From Hyalella azteca (taxonomy: Eukaryota > Arthropoda > Malacostraca > Amphipoda > Hyalellidae), in the NCBI RefSeq assembly GCF_000764305.2, contig NW_025936504.1, positions 372,001 through 436,000 on the forward strand: a stretch of DNA of 64,000 nt, read 5' to 3'. This document shows, in pieces, positions 48,990 through 61,929 of the stretch (position 1 is the stretch's first letter; the number at the start of each line of letters is the position of its first letter). A program made the translations under genes and the position numbers. The notes below the pieces were generated by a model that was not told the DNA's origin, did not search any database, and saw only the letters and a program-made list of their open reading frames with translations.

Positions 48990-50412
48990 TATTAGGCCAT
49001 TACTAACAGTACTCTGAAGTCCTCCTCTTTCATTGTAGATGATGTAGAGGTAGAATAAATGACATTTTCAGTGTTATTTACTTGTTTTTCCTTTATTGAT
49101 GATATTAATATAAACATTAATTACTGTCAACTGGGGTGACTTAGGCAGCGTTTTTTATTTTGTTTTGCAAACAAAAAGGGGGTCCTAAACACCGGGGTCA
49201 TAAACTCCACGGTCGTAAACAAGGTCATAAATGCCTGAGTGACTTTGGCCATCCTTTATGACCCCGCTTTGGCCATCATTATGGAGGCAGCTGAATCGCT
49301 TTGGCCAGGGTAATGTATTATTGATGTGATATTACTGTATTATTGATGTGATATTACCATATCCATGAACATGCCATTGAGCATTTACAACAACCTTGTC
49401 CACTGCAAGCTTCATATCAGCAGCCTTATAGCATTTTTTCTGTATCTGTAAGCTCACAGGACAGCTTGTAATTTCACACCATTTTAATTGGGTTGAGTGA
49501 ATTTACTATAAAGTCAGTGACAGAGAGCGCATTTTCTCGTAAACGAAAGCTTGCGGTCACAGACGAATGGGCAGATGGACGGACAGGCAGACAGACGGAC
49601 ATGGCAAGCACAATAATGCTTGTTTATGCGCCATGCGCTTGTTTATGCGCCATTTTAATTGGGTTAAGTGAATTTACTATAAAAAAAAGATCGTGAAAAA
49701 CATACCTGAAACAGGAAGTTATGTTTTAGTGACAACCATCATATATTTTGGAGAAATAAATCATAGTTTAGGTCAATTACTTTTCATTCTATGATGCCTG
49801 GTGCACAATTATATATATAGCATTCTATGTACAATTCTGTGACGACTGATGATGCACCAATTTTTTGATAAGTGAAATTTTTTTCGCCAAGCGAGGTAAA
49901 TGTAATCAATATTCTTTGTTTTTAATCCATTTTTTTCTTAACTGGAGCCTTTGCTTACTGAGGTTCTACTGTAAATGTGTTTTTGGGGGTGTCCCGAATA
50001 GCCCTGGGGGGGTATCCCGAGTAGCCCCACAGTGCGGAAATGGCTGCCATTTTTTTTGGAATGAGATAGGACAATTCCGTCAATTACGTTTTTAAGCTGA
50101 CACCTGGGTGCATCTTTTATGTAAGTAAAATTTTTTAATACGGCGAATATTTTTTTGGCTGCAGACCTTAGCAGAAGTAACTTTTCAAAATAGCATTTTT
50201 CACCATTTTTTCAGGAATTTTTCAAAGCTAGTAAATGTAGTATTTTTCAACTTCCTTTATACTACATAGATAGGAAAAATGTTGACATTTACGCCACTAT
50301 ATTTAGTTTTGCAATATTCCAATTAGTTTTGCTACTATAAGAGTTTTACGCCGTGTCGGAGGACTGTCCCGAGTAGCCCTGCCCGTCCCGAGTAGCCCCG
50401 GTTGACGGTATG
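48990..50412. repeat. Direct duplication of the 46.24-47.41 kb segment
   Basis: The order of landmarks is the same as in copy 1: CCTCCTCTTTCATTGTAGAT, CATGAACATGCCATTGAGCA, CACCATTTTAATTGGGTT, the CAGACGGAC run, TTTGGAGAAATAAATCATAG, ACTGAGGTTC(C/T)ACTGTAAATG and the final CCCCGGTTGACGGTA. This copy has an extra insert of about 190 bases near 49122-49315 and a second short duplication near 49615-49680. Confidence 0.8.
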
Positions 50413-51228
50413 TCAAAAAGTTTTTTAGTTTTGGGAGTTTTTGTTAAAAACAAGAAAAGTGGTCAAAGTTACCCCAGGAGTCAAAGTAACCCCATTTTAC
50501 AGTACCAAGATATGGATTTTTAGCCAAAAATGTAGCCAGCCATTTTCAAGATGCATTGCTGGGTAATTTTTAATACAAAAATGCTGCTAACAACTTTGAT
50601 AGTATATCCTTATTCTCCACGCATTGCAACACTTACACTCATTGCAACTGATTTCCGGACAAGCTTCACTGCATACTGATCCATCCATTACATACTGGAA
50701 AAACATAATGTGTGCGCTTGCTGTTTTTTAGATTTTCAACTATTTTCTAAGTAGTTGGCAAATATCTAAAACGTAGTACTTTCAATCCAAATGTCAGCAA
50801 GATCTTCTGAAGGCGTAAATTTTGCCAATTCATCCCCAAAGATCTTGCAAATTGCGATCTTCACCCACTTTCTGCACCTTGGCTAAACTGGAAAACTAGA
50901 GAAGCCACCTATGGCTGAGATATAAATAAGTTTGACCATAATCAATTTTATTGGTGGATATTGCCCATTTCCCATTTCTCTTATGAAGAAATTGCACATT
51001 TTCATCTGCAATCTTCAATATTTCAGATTGGCTGTTGCAAAGTTAGTAACATTGATGGTAGGTGTTGTTAGCTTCTGCCCAATTTTTAAATCTGGATTTC
51101 AATCTGGATTACTGCTTTGTAACTCATCTGCTAGACAATTTTACATTAAAAGTGCATAAACAAGTAATCAAATTAAAAATTCAATAGAAACATATGAGTG
51201 ATGTGACTTTAAGTTAATTAAACAGAGT
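50413..51228. other. Repeat D terminus plus gene-free stretch
   Basis: At 50455-50505 lies a right-hand end (GTGGTCAAAGTTACCCC ... CCCCATTTTACAGTA) matching the left end at 48091. The rest is unrecognised and without a convincing frame. Confidence 0.4.
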
Positions 51229-52521
51229 TTAAGGGGAGCGTCTTGGCTAAAAAAAATTATCTACAGACAGATCATTTTAAAACTTGGTACACATAGGAAA
51301 AACAGAAATCTGAAACTTTTGTTAGTGTAAATTTATAGAAAAATTCGAGAAATTGTGAAATTCATAGAAAACGGCAAACAAAAGAGGAGACTGTGAAAAT
51401 CTCCTCATTCAATCAAAGTTCTACAACATCAAGACTTTGAGAGACATATTGATATCATTCAATTTGTAAAAATCATATCTAGCAATCATCCTGTCACTTT
51501 TTCCAAATTCTAATTTTTTGGGATGGGAAGGGAAGGATTTTAAGATTTTTTCAATTTTTGCCACCCACCCATTTTTTTGATAGATATTCCAAAGTACAAA
51601 GAAATAAGAAAAACTGAAAAAGTGACCAGATAATTGCTAGATAGTTTTTTATGAATTGAATGGTATATCTCTCAATTATGCTGTAGCTTAAAAATCATAG
51701 GAGGAGCTGAGGAGATAGATTTATAAGATGGAAATTCCAACTTTTCAGGAGGGCAAAAAAAAACTGAAATTTGTTATCAACTTATCATAGAAGCCAAGTA
51801 AAGGTACTGTAAAATGGGGTAACTTTGACCACTTTTTTTTCATAATGATGCCATTTTTTTGCTAGATAAGTTAAACTTAAATTGAAACATGCAAAATACA
51901 GGTCTGTACTCTAGCTTTGCTCACCATAAATTGCTGGCTCCTGCCTCTCATAGTTTTGATGTAATTTTAAAAAAAGTGATGGTCTTTGTTACCCCAGCTC
52001 TTGAGGTTTCTTTGACCAGGTGGTAAAGTCAGTTTTATTTTTTGGTAAAACAACTCCAAATAACTCCAGGTTGTGGTGCATTGTAGTAGAACTCTTCTAG
52101 TTACATATGCAAAAGACAACTTTTAGGAAAGTGTCATAGTTTGCAAATGGGGGGGCAATGGGCAAAATGTGACCACCTAATGGCAGCTGTGACGGGGTAA
52201 CATTGACCGGTTTGGAAATTAAGTTAAAATTACCATATATAAGACTCTGTAGAGTCGGAAACATAAAGAAAAAAACATTAATAGGTGTATCACACATAAA
52301 ATATGTTATATAGGTACCTATGGTAATTTTAACTTAATTTCCAAGCCGGTCAATGTTACCCCGTCACGGCTGCCATTAGGTGGTCAAAGTTACCCCATTG
52401 GGGGGAAAAAATTCATAGGGGCAAAATGTTTTTTTTTTACATTTTACGTATGTATGTGAAGTTTCATGACAATCGGATAATAACTGTAGAAGTTTTCGTA
52501 TGAGGAGGTCGGTCCCCTTAA
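51229..52521. mobile_element. TTAA-flanked element E with nested repeat D copy
   Basis: TTAA at 51229-51232 is followed by GGGGAGCGTCTTGG; the other end is GGTCGGTCCCC followed by TTAA at 52518-52521. The GGGG...CCCC ends inside TTAA duplications fit a piggyBac-type non-autonomous element of 1,285 bp. A copy of repeat D (TACTGTAAAATGGGG, 51803 onward) is nested inside. Relatives occupy 26.06-27.08 kb. No transposase is seen. Confidence 0.65.
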
Positions 52522-55500
52522 CAGGCCATGGGCGTATTTCTTCAGTGCCGACATTTTTCTATATAACATTTCCCGATGAACCCCTCAAAAAGGACCAGCC
52601 AGATGCAAGGAACTAATCTGAATATTGCGATGAAAGTCTACAGCCCTAAAAAAAGTGATAAGCATTAACAAAAAAAATGTATTGCGCGTGAATTTAAATT
52701 GAATTTTTCTAGCTGGTTTAACCTACTAATGGTGTAGTTGTCATTATTGCGTTAAATGGTTGGGTATAATGATTGATTGAATAATGCCCCGCACTCTGTA
52801 AATCACGAGTTTCTCAATCAGTACGATATTTCTAACTGACTTGCAGGATCATACAATTCATGATCACTCTAGACTATTTATAAAATTAAAAGTCATATTG
52901 TAGTTTTAGAATTAAATTTTATCAAAGTATATTCAATCGTACGAACCTGGATTAAATACATCAGACAATCCAGGTTTTTTATATAGGTAAATTTTACTAG
53001 GTACTTATATAAAATATAATTTTTTCCTTGATGAAAATTACACAATTGACAACAATGGACAAAGTAAATTTTATTTGTCAGATGCAATTCAGTTATCGTA
53101 AAGTGGGCTACAGGGGTAATCATGGTGCGGTGAATTAATCTAGTTTGGCACTCCCTATTCATTCAGTTTGTGACCAATATTGATTCTCATGCACATTTGT
53201 TGACTTGTATATGTTCTAAAATTAATAGAAACATTAGTGAAACACTTAAATTCGTTATCAATCACCCATAAAAGTGCTCCAAATGGGCGGGATTTGTTGT
53301 CATTTACATAACAGTGTGTGAAGGAACGCAAAAGATAAAAAAAATGTATAATACTACACATTTGCTTGCATAGCAATACCACCTTGGAAGCGCGTGCGAT
53401 GATTTATTAAAGCAGCAGTAATACTAAGCAATATCTATGTATACTAAACTTTTGTGCCCCATTGATTCAATCTAGACATATCTCTGGTACGTCACGGATG
53501 AAATGATTAATTATTAAACGCAAAAAAATTTAATGCGGCATATAATGATGTCCACCTAAGTGAATTTCTTGCCAAAAATAGATGCCTTGAGAGCCATCTT
53601 GTTGAAAAAATAGATAACCAGTTGAAAAGTTTGCATGTAAGACTGTAGTTTGCAAGTAAAGACTCTAATAAAACGATTAAAATTATAATAATTTTATTGT
53701 CGTCAATGCCACAGCCACATCGATCAGCTTTAATTAAGCAGCTACAGCACCTTATTTGCCGCTCGTCAATTTAAGTCATTTAATATTGGTCCGAACTATG
53801 ATTTGTAAGGTTCGATTGCTACACAATAACTAAATACTTTTTCTATCATGCCACAAAATTTTGGCTTAGTTTTGTTAACTAAATAGATCGTTACTTATGA
53901 AGGCCGGAGACAAAATGTGTTGTTACCTGTAACAAAGTTAGTGGCATTGACAGTACAGTAGATTGATTGGGAAATCTCATTCAACGTTTTAAGAGATCGT
54001 TTGTACTAGCAAACATTCGCGTTTCTTGTGGTAAATGCAAGAAAATTGAGATATATTACACTGCACAGAATACTGAAAAACTAAGAAATTTATAATGAAG
54101 AAGATGGATTAGTCCTTGGTTTTTTATGAAGCAATGTTCGAAAATTTGAATGAACTTTGGAAGACACCGACAGCCGACACATGACAGCACAGTAATGAGT
54201 AACATTCTATGTCTTGAATTGAGAGCCTTGCCTAAGTTCCCACTCCTATTTACTATAGAAAAATACATCATATCAAACATACATTATTTAGTTGCAAAGG
54301 AATGAAAACCAGTTAAACTCACCATTGGTTACGGTGCTCGAACAATTCAGAGATGTGTTATATCATGAAGGCAACCCCACAACAGTATTAGAGTAAACTG
54401 CCCACCCGCACATTAGCAGAAGGATGTCAACTGCAAGGTTGCTGACTTGCTTAGTTGTCTCATTACTCTCGTACTTGGTGTTGGTAAGCCGAAGGGCGGT
54501 ATTCATACATCGCGTTCACGATTGCATTCACGTCATATTTGCTTCTTGAGCAATACGACGGTTGAGTAGGTCGACGAACATGAACATTGCTCCTGGCCTA
54601 AGTGGAAAAAACGCGACATCAGAGGGATTAGTCCACCTGTTAATGAATTCCGTAGTGGGCCTAGGCTGCAAAAAATTGGCACTAATTCCGCAGGATGCAC
54701 AAAATTGATAATGAATTCAAGTCAAATTCCACAGCGCAATCAGGAAAGTGAAATCCGCACGAAGTTTGAAGCCAGAAAATACTGAAGCCAGACGCGCGAT
54801 CGAACAGAAGCTACTGGACCAGGAGCAACATTCAAGTTCGTCGAACCACTCGACCGTTGTATTGCTCGAGAAGCAAATATGACGTGAACGCAATTGTGAA
54901 CGCGATGTATAAATACCGCCTTTCGGCTTACCAACACCAAGTAGCTACGAGAGTAATGGGACAAATAAGCAAGTCAGCAACCCAACCTTGCAGTTGACAT
55001 CCTGACTTGCTAATGTGCGGGTGTGCAGTGTACTCTATTAGTATTACTGTTGTGGGGTTGCCTTCATGATATAACACATCTTTGAATTGTTCAAGCACCG
55101 TAACCAATGGTGGGTTGAACTGGTTTTTATTCCTTTGCAACTAAATAATGTATGTTTGATATAATGTATTTTTCTATAGTAAATACGAGCGGGAACTTTG
55201 GTGAGGCTCTCAACTCAAGTCAGACATAGAACGTTACTTATTACTGCGCTGACACCGTGACACGTGTCGGCTGTCAGTGTCTTCCAAAGTTTATTTAAAT
55301 TTTCGAACATTGCTTCATAAAAACCACGGACTAATCCATCTTCTTCAATATGAATTTCTTAGTTTTTCAGTATTCTGCGCAGTGTATTATATCTCAGTTT
55401 TCTTGCATTAACCACGAGAAACGCAAATGTTTGCTTGTATACAAACGATCTCTTAAAACGTTGAATGAGATTTCCCAATCAATCTTCATACTCTCAATGT

Positions 55501-57645
55501 CACTAACTTCATTACAGGCAACAACACATTTTTTCTCCCGCCTTCGTAAGTATTAAGCAACGATATATTTCGTTAACAAAACTAAGCCAAAATTTTCTGG
55601 CATGATAGAAAAAGCATTTTAGTTATTGTGTGGCAATGAACCCTACAAATCGTAGTCCGGACTAATATTTAATGGCTTATATTGACGAGCGGCGAGTCAG
55701 GTGCTGTAACTGCTTAACGGTGACTGATGTGGCTGTGTCATTAACGATAAATATATTATAATTTCAATCATTTTATTGGAGTCTTTACATGCAAACTACA
55801 GTGTTACATGCAAATATTTCAAATAGTTATCCATTTTTTTTCTCAACAAGATGGCGAATACTCGAGGCATCTATTTTTGGCAAGAAATTCACGTATGTGG
55901 ATGTAATTAAATGCCGCATTAAATATTTTTTTTGTTTAATAATGAATCATTTCATCCATGACGTACAAGAGATAAGTCTAGATTGAATCAATGGGGCACA
56001 AAAGTTTAGTATATATTTATTTTGCTTAGTATTACTGCTGCTTTAATAAATCATTGCATGCTGCATGTACACGCTTCCAAGGTGGTATTGCTACGCGAGC
56101 AAATGTGTAGCCTTATATATATATTTTTTTATTATGCGTTCCTTCGTACACAGTTATTAAAATGACAACAAATTCCGCCCATTTCAAAAACTTCTATGGG
56201 TGATTGCTAACAAATTAAGCGTTTCACTAATGTTTCCATTAATTTTAGAACATATTCGAGTCGACCAATGTGCGTGATCATTACTGCGTTAGCGTGGGCC
56301 ACACCGGCGTGACTGCTTCGGAACACCCCGTACATAAAATTTGTAACAAATAAATATGAATTAAATCCACATATTCCAATGCTCACGGGGCTGTAGTGGA
56401 GATTTTTTTCGCATATTTACCTCCTTTCGTTTTTTATTAAAATGATGAAACAAGTTAATTCAACCACTTTGGCACGCCCCATTTCTTTAATTCATATCAA
56501 ATATTTATTAAATTAAATATGCACATTTCACAGCTCATTGTGCCGGTGCAAAAATTTTTTCGCACTCTTGCCTTCTCAGGTTTTAAATTAATAAAATGGG
56601 TGAATTCAACCATTTAGGTGCACCAAATTCCCTCAATTCTTGATCAATAATTATGAAATTAAATGAAGAATTGGGACATTTTTAACACATTACTTCAGGT
56701 TAACGTCTGCATTCAGGTAAGGTTAGGATTGGTTCCACCTGTTTTACCATTTTAGTTGAAAACGGGAGGTTGTGAAAATTAAAAAAAAATTCTTGTCACA
56801 GCGCAATGTTCATTAGAATTTGCTTATTTAATTACAACAATATATATTTGTCACGAATTGAGGAAATGACATTTAATGAAGTGGTTGAAATATCCAATGT
56901 TACCATTTTAATTGAAAGCAAGCGGTGGCAAAAATGAAAAATCCTTACCACGGCGCTACCGACATTAGCGCTATAGGCTTATTTACCTTTATCAATATTG
57001 GTCACAAACAGAATGAATGGGTAGTGCTAAACTAGTTGAATTCTCCGTGCCGGGATTACCTCTGTAGCCCACTTTACAATCACTGAATTGCATCGGACAG
57101 TAAAATTTACTTTGTCCATTGTTGTCAATTGTGTCGTTTTCATCAAGGAAAAAATTATATTTTATGTAAGTACCTAGTAAATTTATATAAAAAACCTGGA
57201 TTGTCCAATGTATTTAATCCAGGTTTGTATGATTGAATATACTTTGATGAAATTTAATCCTAAAACTACAATATGACTTAATTTTATAAATAGTCTAGAG
57301 TGATCATGAATTGTATGATCCTACTAGTTACTTAGAAATATCGTACTGATTGAAAAACTCGTGATTTACAGAGTGCGGGGCGTTATTCAATCGATCATTA
57401 TTCACAACCATTTAACGCAATAATGACTGAACTACTACACCATTGGTAGGTTAAACCAGCTAGAAAAATTCAATTTAAATTCACGCGAAATTCATTTTTT
57501 GTTGTTAATGCTTATCATTTTTTTAGGGCTGTAGACTTTCATCGCAATATTCAGATTAGTTCCTTGCACCTGGCTGGTCCTTTCTGAGGGGTTCATCGGG
57601 AAATGTTATATAGAAAAGTGTCGGCACTGAAGAAATAGGCCCATG
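52520..57645. repeat. ~5.1-kb imperfect palindrome
   Basis: The left arm (about 52520-54597) begins AACAGGCCATGGGC and the right arm (about 54822-57645) ends GCCCATGGCCTGTT. Landmarks mirror each other in order: GGGGTTCATCGGGAAATG, TCTAGCTGGTTTAACCTAC, CATGATCACTCTAGACTATT, CAACAATGGACAAAGTAAAT, TTCAACAAGATGGC, and CACCGTAACCAATGGTGGG near the centre. The right arm has about 700 extra bases (roughly 56280-56990). Arms differ by many substitutions, so this is an old structure and not an assembly fold-back. The central spacer (54598-54821) has a relative at 61930-62172. No coding frame is convincing. It could be a foldback-type transposon or two head-to-head copies of an unknown element. Confidence 0.8.
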
Positions 57646-57901
57646 GCCTGTTGCCGTTTCTTGTACTTTTCATAACTTGATTCACAAGGTATCACAAGGT
57701 GCGGTCATTGCTGCTCTTAGCACTATACTAGCAAATGCTAAGTGTGGATGTGGATTGCGGAGTTGTGATTTACATTGAATAAGTGATTGATTCATCTTAT
57801 TTCAGCCCTGCACACAAACTCTGTGTGTTTGAACCAGATTTTTCCAAAACTGACGATTGATTGAGATAGCTGCTGGATTTATTGCCTGGTCAGTAAGGTG
57901 G
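57646..57901. other. Short spacer between palindrome and MITE
   Basis: No recognisable feature. Confidence 0.3.
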
Positions 57902-57903
57902 TA

Positions 57904-58509
57904 CAGCAATCCCTTGATTAACGCGGTTAATAAATCCCCGAGTTTTACCGTGTTAAGCAAAACCGCGCTAATCAAACTTAAGAATATATGGGAATAATTA
58001 TAATGAATCCTCAAAAATAGCAAAGGAAAGGAAAATTATGTAGTTTGATAAAAGTGAGCAGTAGATATGGCAGCGATCTTGACCAGTTGAAGGCTAACGA
58101 GTAACTAGAGCATCAGCATGGCGCACTTACCGGCAAACGTTGCCGAACTCGACCATTCGAGTTATGAACGAGACAAGGCGCGGTTAAACCGACTCTGTAG
58201 TCAGCACGAGTGCCTACGGAACGGGACCTTATTTAAAGAATTATTGGCTGAAATTTATAAAGTAACAACATTTTGCAAATTTTTCCAAAAGTCATAACAA
58301 AAGTAACAACATAAAATCTAATAAGCAAAAAGTAACACTTTTGTTATGAACGTAACACCTCTGGCTAGAGGCGGGAAAATGATGCGTTGTGAAAAAAAAG
58401 TCGCGCTAATCAAAACTGGCACCGCGTAGATTAAGGGTAGGTCGCAAAATTTTTTTCCGCGTTAATCAAAACCGCGGTATTCAAAACCGTGCTAATCAAG
58501 GGATTGCTG
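57904..58509. mobile_element. pogo/Tigger-like MITE
   Basis: A 606-bp element flanked by TA (57902-57903 and 58510-58511). It starts CAGCAATCCCTTGATTAACG and ends with the complement-like GCTAATCAAGGGATTGCTG. CAG...-type inverted ends at a TA duplication with GATTAA(C)GCGG sub-repeats are characteristic of pogo/Tigger relics. It contains repeated CCGCGnTAATCAAAnC units and no transposase. Confidence 0.85.
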
Positions 58510-58511
58510 TA

Positions 58512-60443
58512 TGGGCATAGCTTTGTCTAGTAGCTTCGTATATCAGCAAGCAGTTTTCCAGGTTATTTCTGTCACAATCGTTACAAAGCATGGATGGGTC
58601 CTTGGCTCTATTCTCTAAACAAATATAATTTTACCATTAGAAATATGCACAAGACAAACCAACATTAGAGTGATGTACCGAATGTCGAATTTATAACACT
58701 GAGATGTAAACGCGTAAAAGATATATAAATTTGCGTATAAGATGTATATCAGTGTCAGCGTTCATTAGGCCGTTAGACCTGTTGCCAATTCTTAGCATTG
58801 CAGAAATATTTACTGCTTGTTGCAGGTCTCAAACACCCAACTCACTGCTTCAATATGCTAAAATAATACGTTCTATTAAAATGGCAGCAGTGGAAGGTGA
58901 AGGCATTTATTTGAAGCGGCCCAGCGATAAGCAACGTAGCTGCGGCTTTGGTTAAGAAAAACTCAATCATTATTTCCGCCTAGCAAATTGTATTGTTTTC
59001 TGCCTAAATTTTGGTAGCACATTTAAGTTCTTCCAAACATGAAAGGAAATATAGAAATATAGGTTCGTTCATCATTTTTTTATTTTCTTGAGTTTCGTAA
59101 CCGTCATTGCTTTGCCCAGAGATGCTTCCACCATAACACTTATTGACTTGATCATATTTTACAATTACAAGAATTTTTATAACTTGTTGCTAAAAGTTTC
59201 ATCATCACTCAACCCATTGAATGCAATATCTACCTTATGTCTACATGTGTTAGTAAGTTGTCCGAGTCGTAATGTGTTACCATATTTGTGAAAATTGCAT
59301 TTGTGCATATTTTACATAATAAATCCTTGCAAAAAATGCTTAGAATATTTGAATAGCTATCATCAACAATGCCACTAAGGAGTTTCTCTATCTATAACTC
59401 AGTATGGACGTACATTTAAACATTAAAACACGAGCTTCTGTTTACGTGATCCATGAGAGACGTTTCAGACAATTTGAATGCTGAAATTATATAGCATTTA
59501 AATGTTGTTTACATTATGTTGATAGGACACTTCGGTCAGTCTGTCTTTATCTCATGCTTTTTATTAGAGCCCTTTATTATCGAATGAGGAAACATCAATA
59601 GATGCATAAACAATTTTAAAATCGGACCGCCAATAAATCTTGTTTGCACTCATCTCATTAGTATTTCTATTATTTGAACAAAACTATATTATAGTATATT
59701 GTATATTGGTTTCGTCGCTCATTAGACCATTAGACTTGTCCCTAATTCGTAATTTCACAGAATATTTACAGCTAGTTGCTGTTTCGAACATGCAACTCAC
59801 TCAGCACGCTCCAGTTTTGATGTGCTAACCGTTTGGTTACCTCACCTATTTGACCAGACCTGTAGCAGGTAGCTGCATGGGATCGAACTCACAAGTCAGA
59901 GCTCAAATTATGGTAGGTACTCTAAACTGTACCAACATGGCCACCCGAAAAAAAATTATTTTCAAATGTGCGCAAAATCAATGGCATCAGTTGTAGACTT
60001 GTGATAGATTTAGGTAATTAGGTAGAGAACAAAATATACATGCACATCGAAATTTGCAAGTACGGTAAAAATTACTTCTTGGCAAACACGGAAGCAGCAG
60101 GATTGGCGTGATCCAGTATGACAGCATAGCTAGTTGAGAAATACTTATGAACGAAGTTTACGAAACATCAATGCTGGAAACAATGTGTACATATTTGCGA
60201 ATTTTCTGAATGAAATATTTAAATTAATATTCTAATTGGATATTTATAAGGAAATTATGCATTAAAATGCTATTTTTATGCTAATAGAAGACAGTATTGT
60301 CAAATATCTTGATATTTTAAGGTTGCGTAGGAAATGACCAGCTAAGGTAAGGGTAAATTTTCCTGCATTTTATGTAAAATAGGTCCGAATACGTTAAAAT
60401 CCTTATGACCCATGACCCATACTTGACTGTACATTGTTAGCAT
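58512..60443. other. Gene-free stretch with a dispersed duplicate
   Basis: About 110 bases at 58755-58865 (TCATTAGGCCGTTAGACC, AGAAATATTTAC, CACCCAACTCACT) recur diverged at 59712-59828, so an unnamed repeat is present twice. No exon is recognised. Confidence 0.45.
59855..59945 (-). mobile_element. tRNA-derived SINE fragment
   Basis: The minus strand has an A-box-like GGTGGCCATGTTGGTACAG and, about 45 bases on, a B-box-like GAGTTCGATCCCATGC. The spacing and order suit a polymerase III promoter of a tRNA-like SINE head. It resembles, but is not identical to, the unit at 12.7 kb. Confidence 0.55.
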
Positions 60444-60749
60444 CTAATTGTTGTCCGTCCTTCCAATGGAAATTCCAAGAAAAAGTACCAAGGAAAGGAC
60501 AGTGATTACAACGCTCTGACAGCAGTCAGTGCAGATTTTTTCATTATTCGGGGCAGCCAGTTGATGATTTGGAGAAGATGGTTGGTGATGTAACGATGAA
60601 GTACAGGGACGGATGATTGCTGCGCCTTTGTGGTTGTTCCGTCTCCTTCCTATTCCTGTCTCCCATCCGTAGTATCCAATTCGCTTCAGTTTCACCATGA
60701 TCCACTCTTCACCAACAGCCCGGGAACCAGGACCTCTCACCCTGCCCAT
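60444..60749 (-). CDS. Unrecognised 101-codon ORF with one hydrophobic segment
   Basis: The frame is richer in GC than its surroundings. It reads MGRVRGPGSRAVGEEW at the start, a Ser/Pro/His-rich middle (LHHQPSSPNHQLAAP) and a hydrophobic stretch VVITVLSLVLFLGISIG just before the stop. This could be a small tail-anchored membrane protein or the last exon of a gene. A consensus-like donor (CAGG/GTGAGA) overlaps its start, and an ATG with good context (CCACAATGG) just upstream opens only a six-codon frame. I do not recognise a family. It may equally be a chance frame. Confidence 0.25.
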   Translation of the reverse strand: MGRVRGPGSRAVGEEWIMVKLKRIGYYGWETGIGRRRNNHKGAAIIRPCTSSLHHQPSSPNHQLAAPNNEKICTDCCQSVVITVLSLVLFLGISIGRTDNN

Positions 60750-61929
60750 TAATGGACTGATTCATCCATTGTGGCCAAGTCTTTAGACCTTACGCTCTTA
60801 GTCCGACAATTAGGAATGCGCAATTTATTGTCTTGGATGGTGTTTTGAGTAAGAGGAGTTCTATGCCGCTTCACGACCTGAATTTAAAATAAAGATGAAG
60901 GGCCGAGTTAATTTTATGTACACCAACGAATTTATTTAATGGATATATTAAATGATTAAACGATTATGGAATAGACTGTAAATTAATATACATCTGAATT
61001 GATGTAATATCCGAAAACTGATAAACTGATTTTAATTGATCTAACTGGCTGCTATGCTTTTGCTTTGAAGGTGATGCATGCTACCATTTGCTACGTCATA
61101 TCGAACCCGATGTCATTCACCTTGCGCGATGTCGGTCCTTCATTGAACGAAGTTTGGCAGGGTTTGCACTATTTAATTAAACAAGAGTTTATACGTCCTC
61201 CTAAGATTTCAAGATCATGGCATGCACGGCTAACTAAATAAAATTATTCCAATGGATTACAAGTATTCATTTTTCCCGACATAAATTTTGTTATGTACAT
61301 CATTGGAAAACCTTTTTGAAATCTTATCTTATTAGATTTATTAGAACGATGTTATTGAATACTGAAAATGAACTGTGAATAAGATTAATTACATTACCCT
61401 TTATTGAGAAAAATCAAGTTTTGATATGAACTGAGATCGTTGGTTTAGTTGGTTTAAGATTATTGACTTTATCATTGCATGATTGAAATGTGTACATTTG
61501 TTCTTAAAAATCTGTTCCTAGATCAGTTTTTAGTGAAAAGCATCACATAATGTTCGAACTTATTTTAAAAACTTTGCTGAAATGTTACTGCTCCCATTTC
61601 TGCATTATATGAGGCGACAACAGGCAACGTTGCGTATGCGGGCAGTTAGCCAGTGAAATTGTTTGTGGGAGAAGCTACAATGGCACATGAAAGCATTATA
61701 GTACAACAATTTGCGTTTCTTTCCTATGCTTTTGGATTAAGGCAATGAAAGGAGTAATCTTTTTTAGACTAAATTGAGATGTTATTCTTATTCGTTGAAT
61801 CGTAAAAACATAGCAATTCCGTGAGAATGTTCAAGATCTCTTACAAAATCCGTGCAATGGCAGTTCTGTGCAATTCCGTGAGAATTGTGAAAATGAGTAC
61901 TCCTGTTCATTACCTTAAATTTCCAATCG
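60750..61929. other. Gene-free AT-rich stretch
   Basis: No exon, RNA or element end is recognised. Confidence 0.4.

Noticed and set aside
54056..55140. Minus-strand ORFs of 70-75 codons within the palindrome
   Set aside because: Short, not preserved in the mirrored arm and without motifs.
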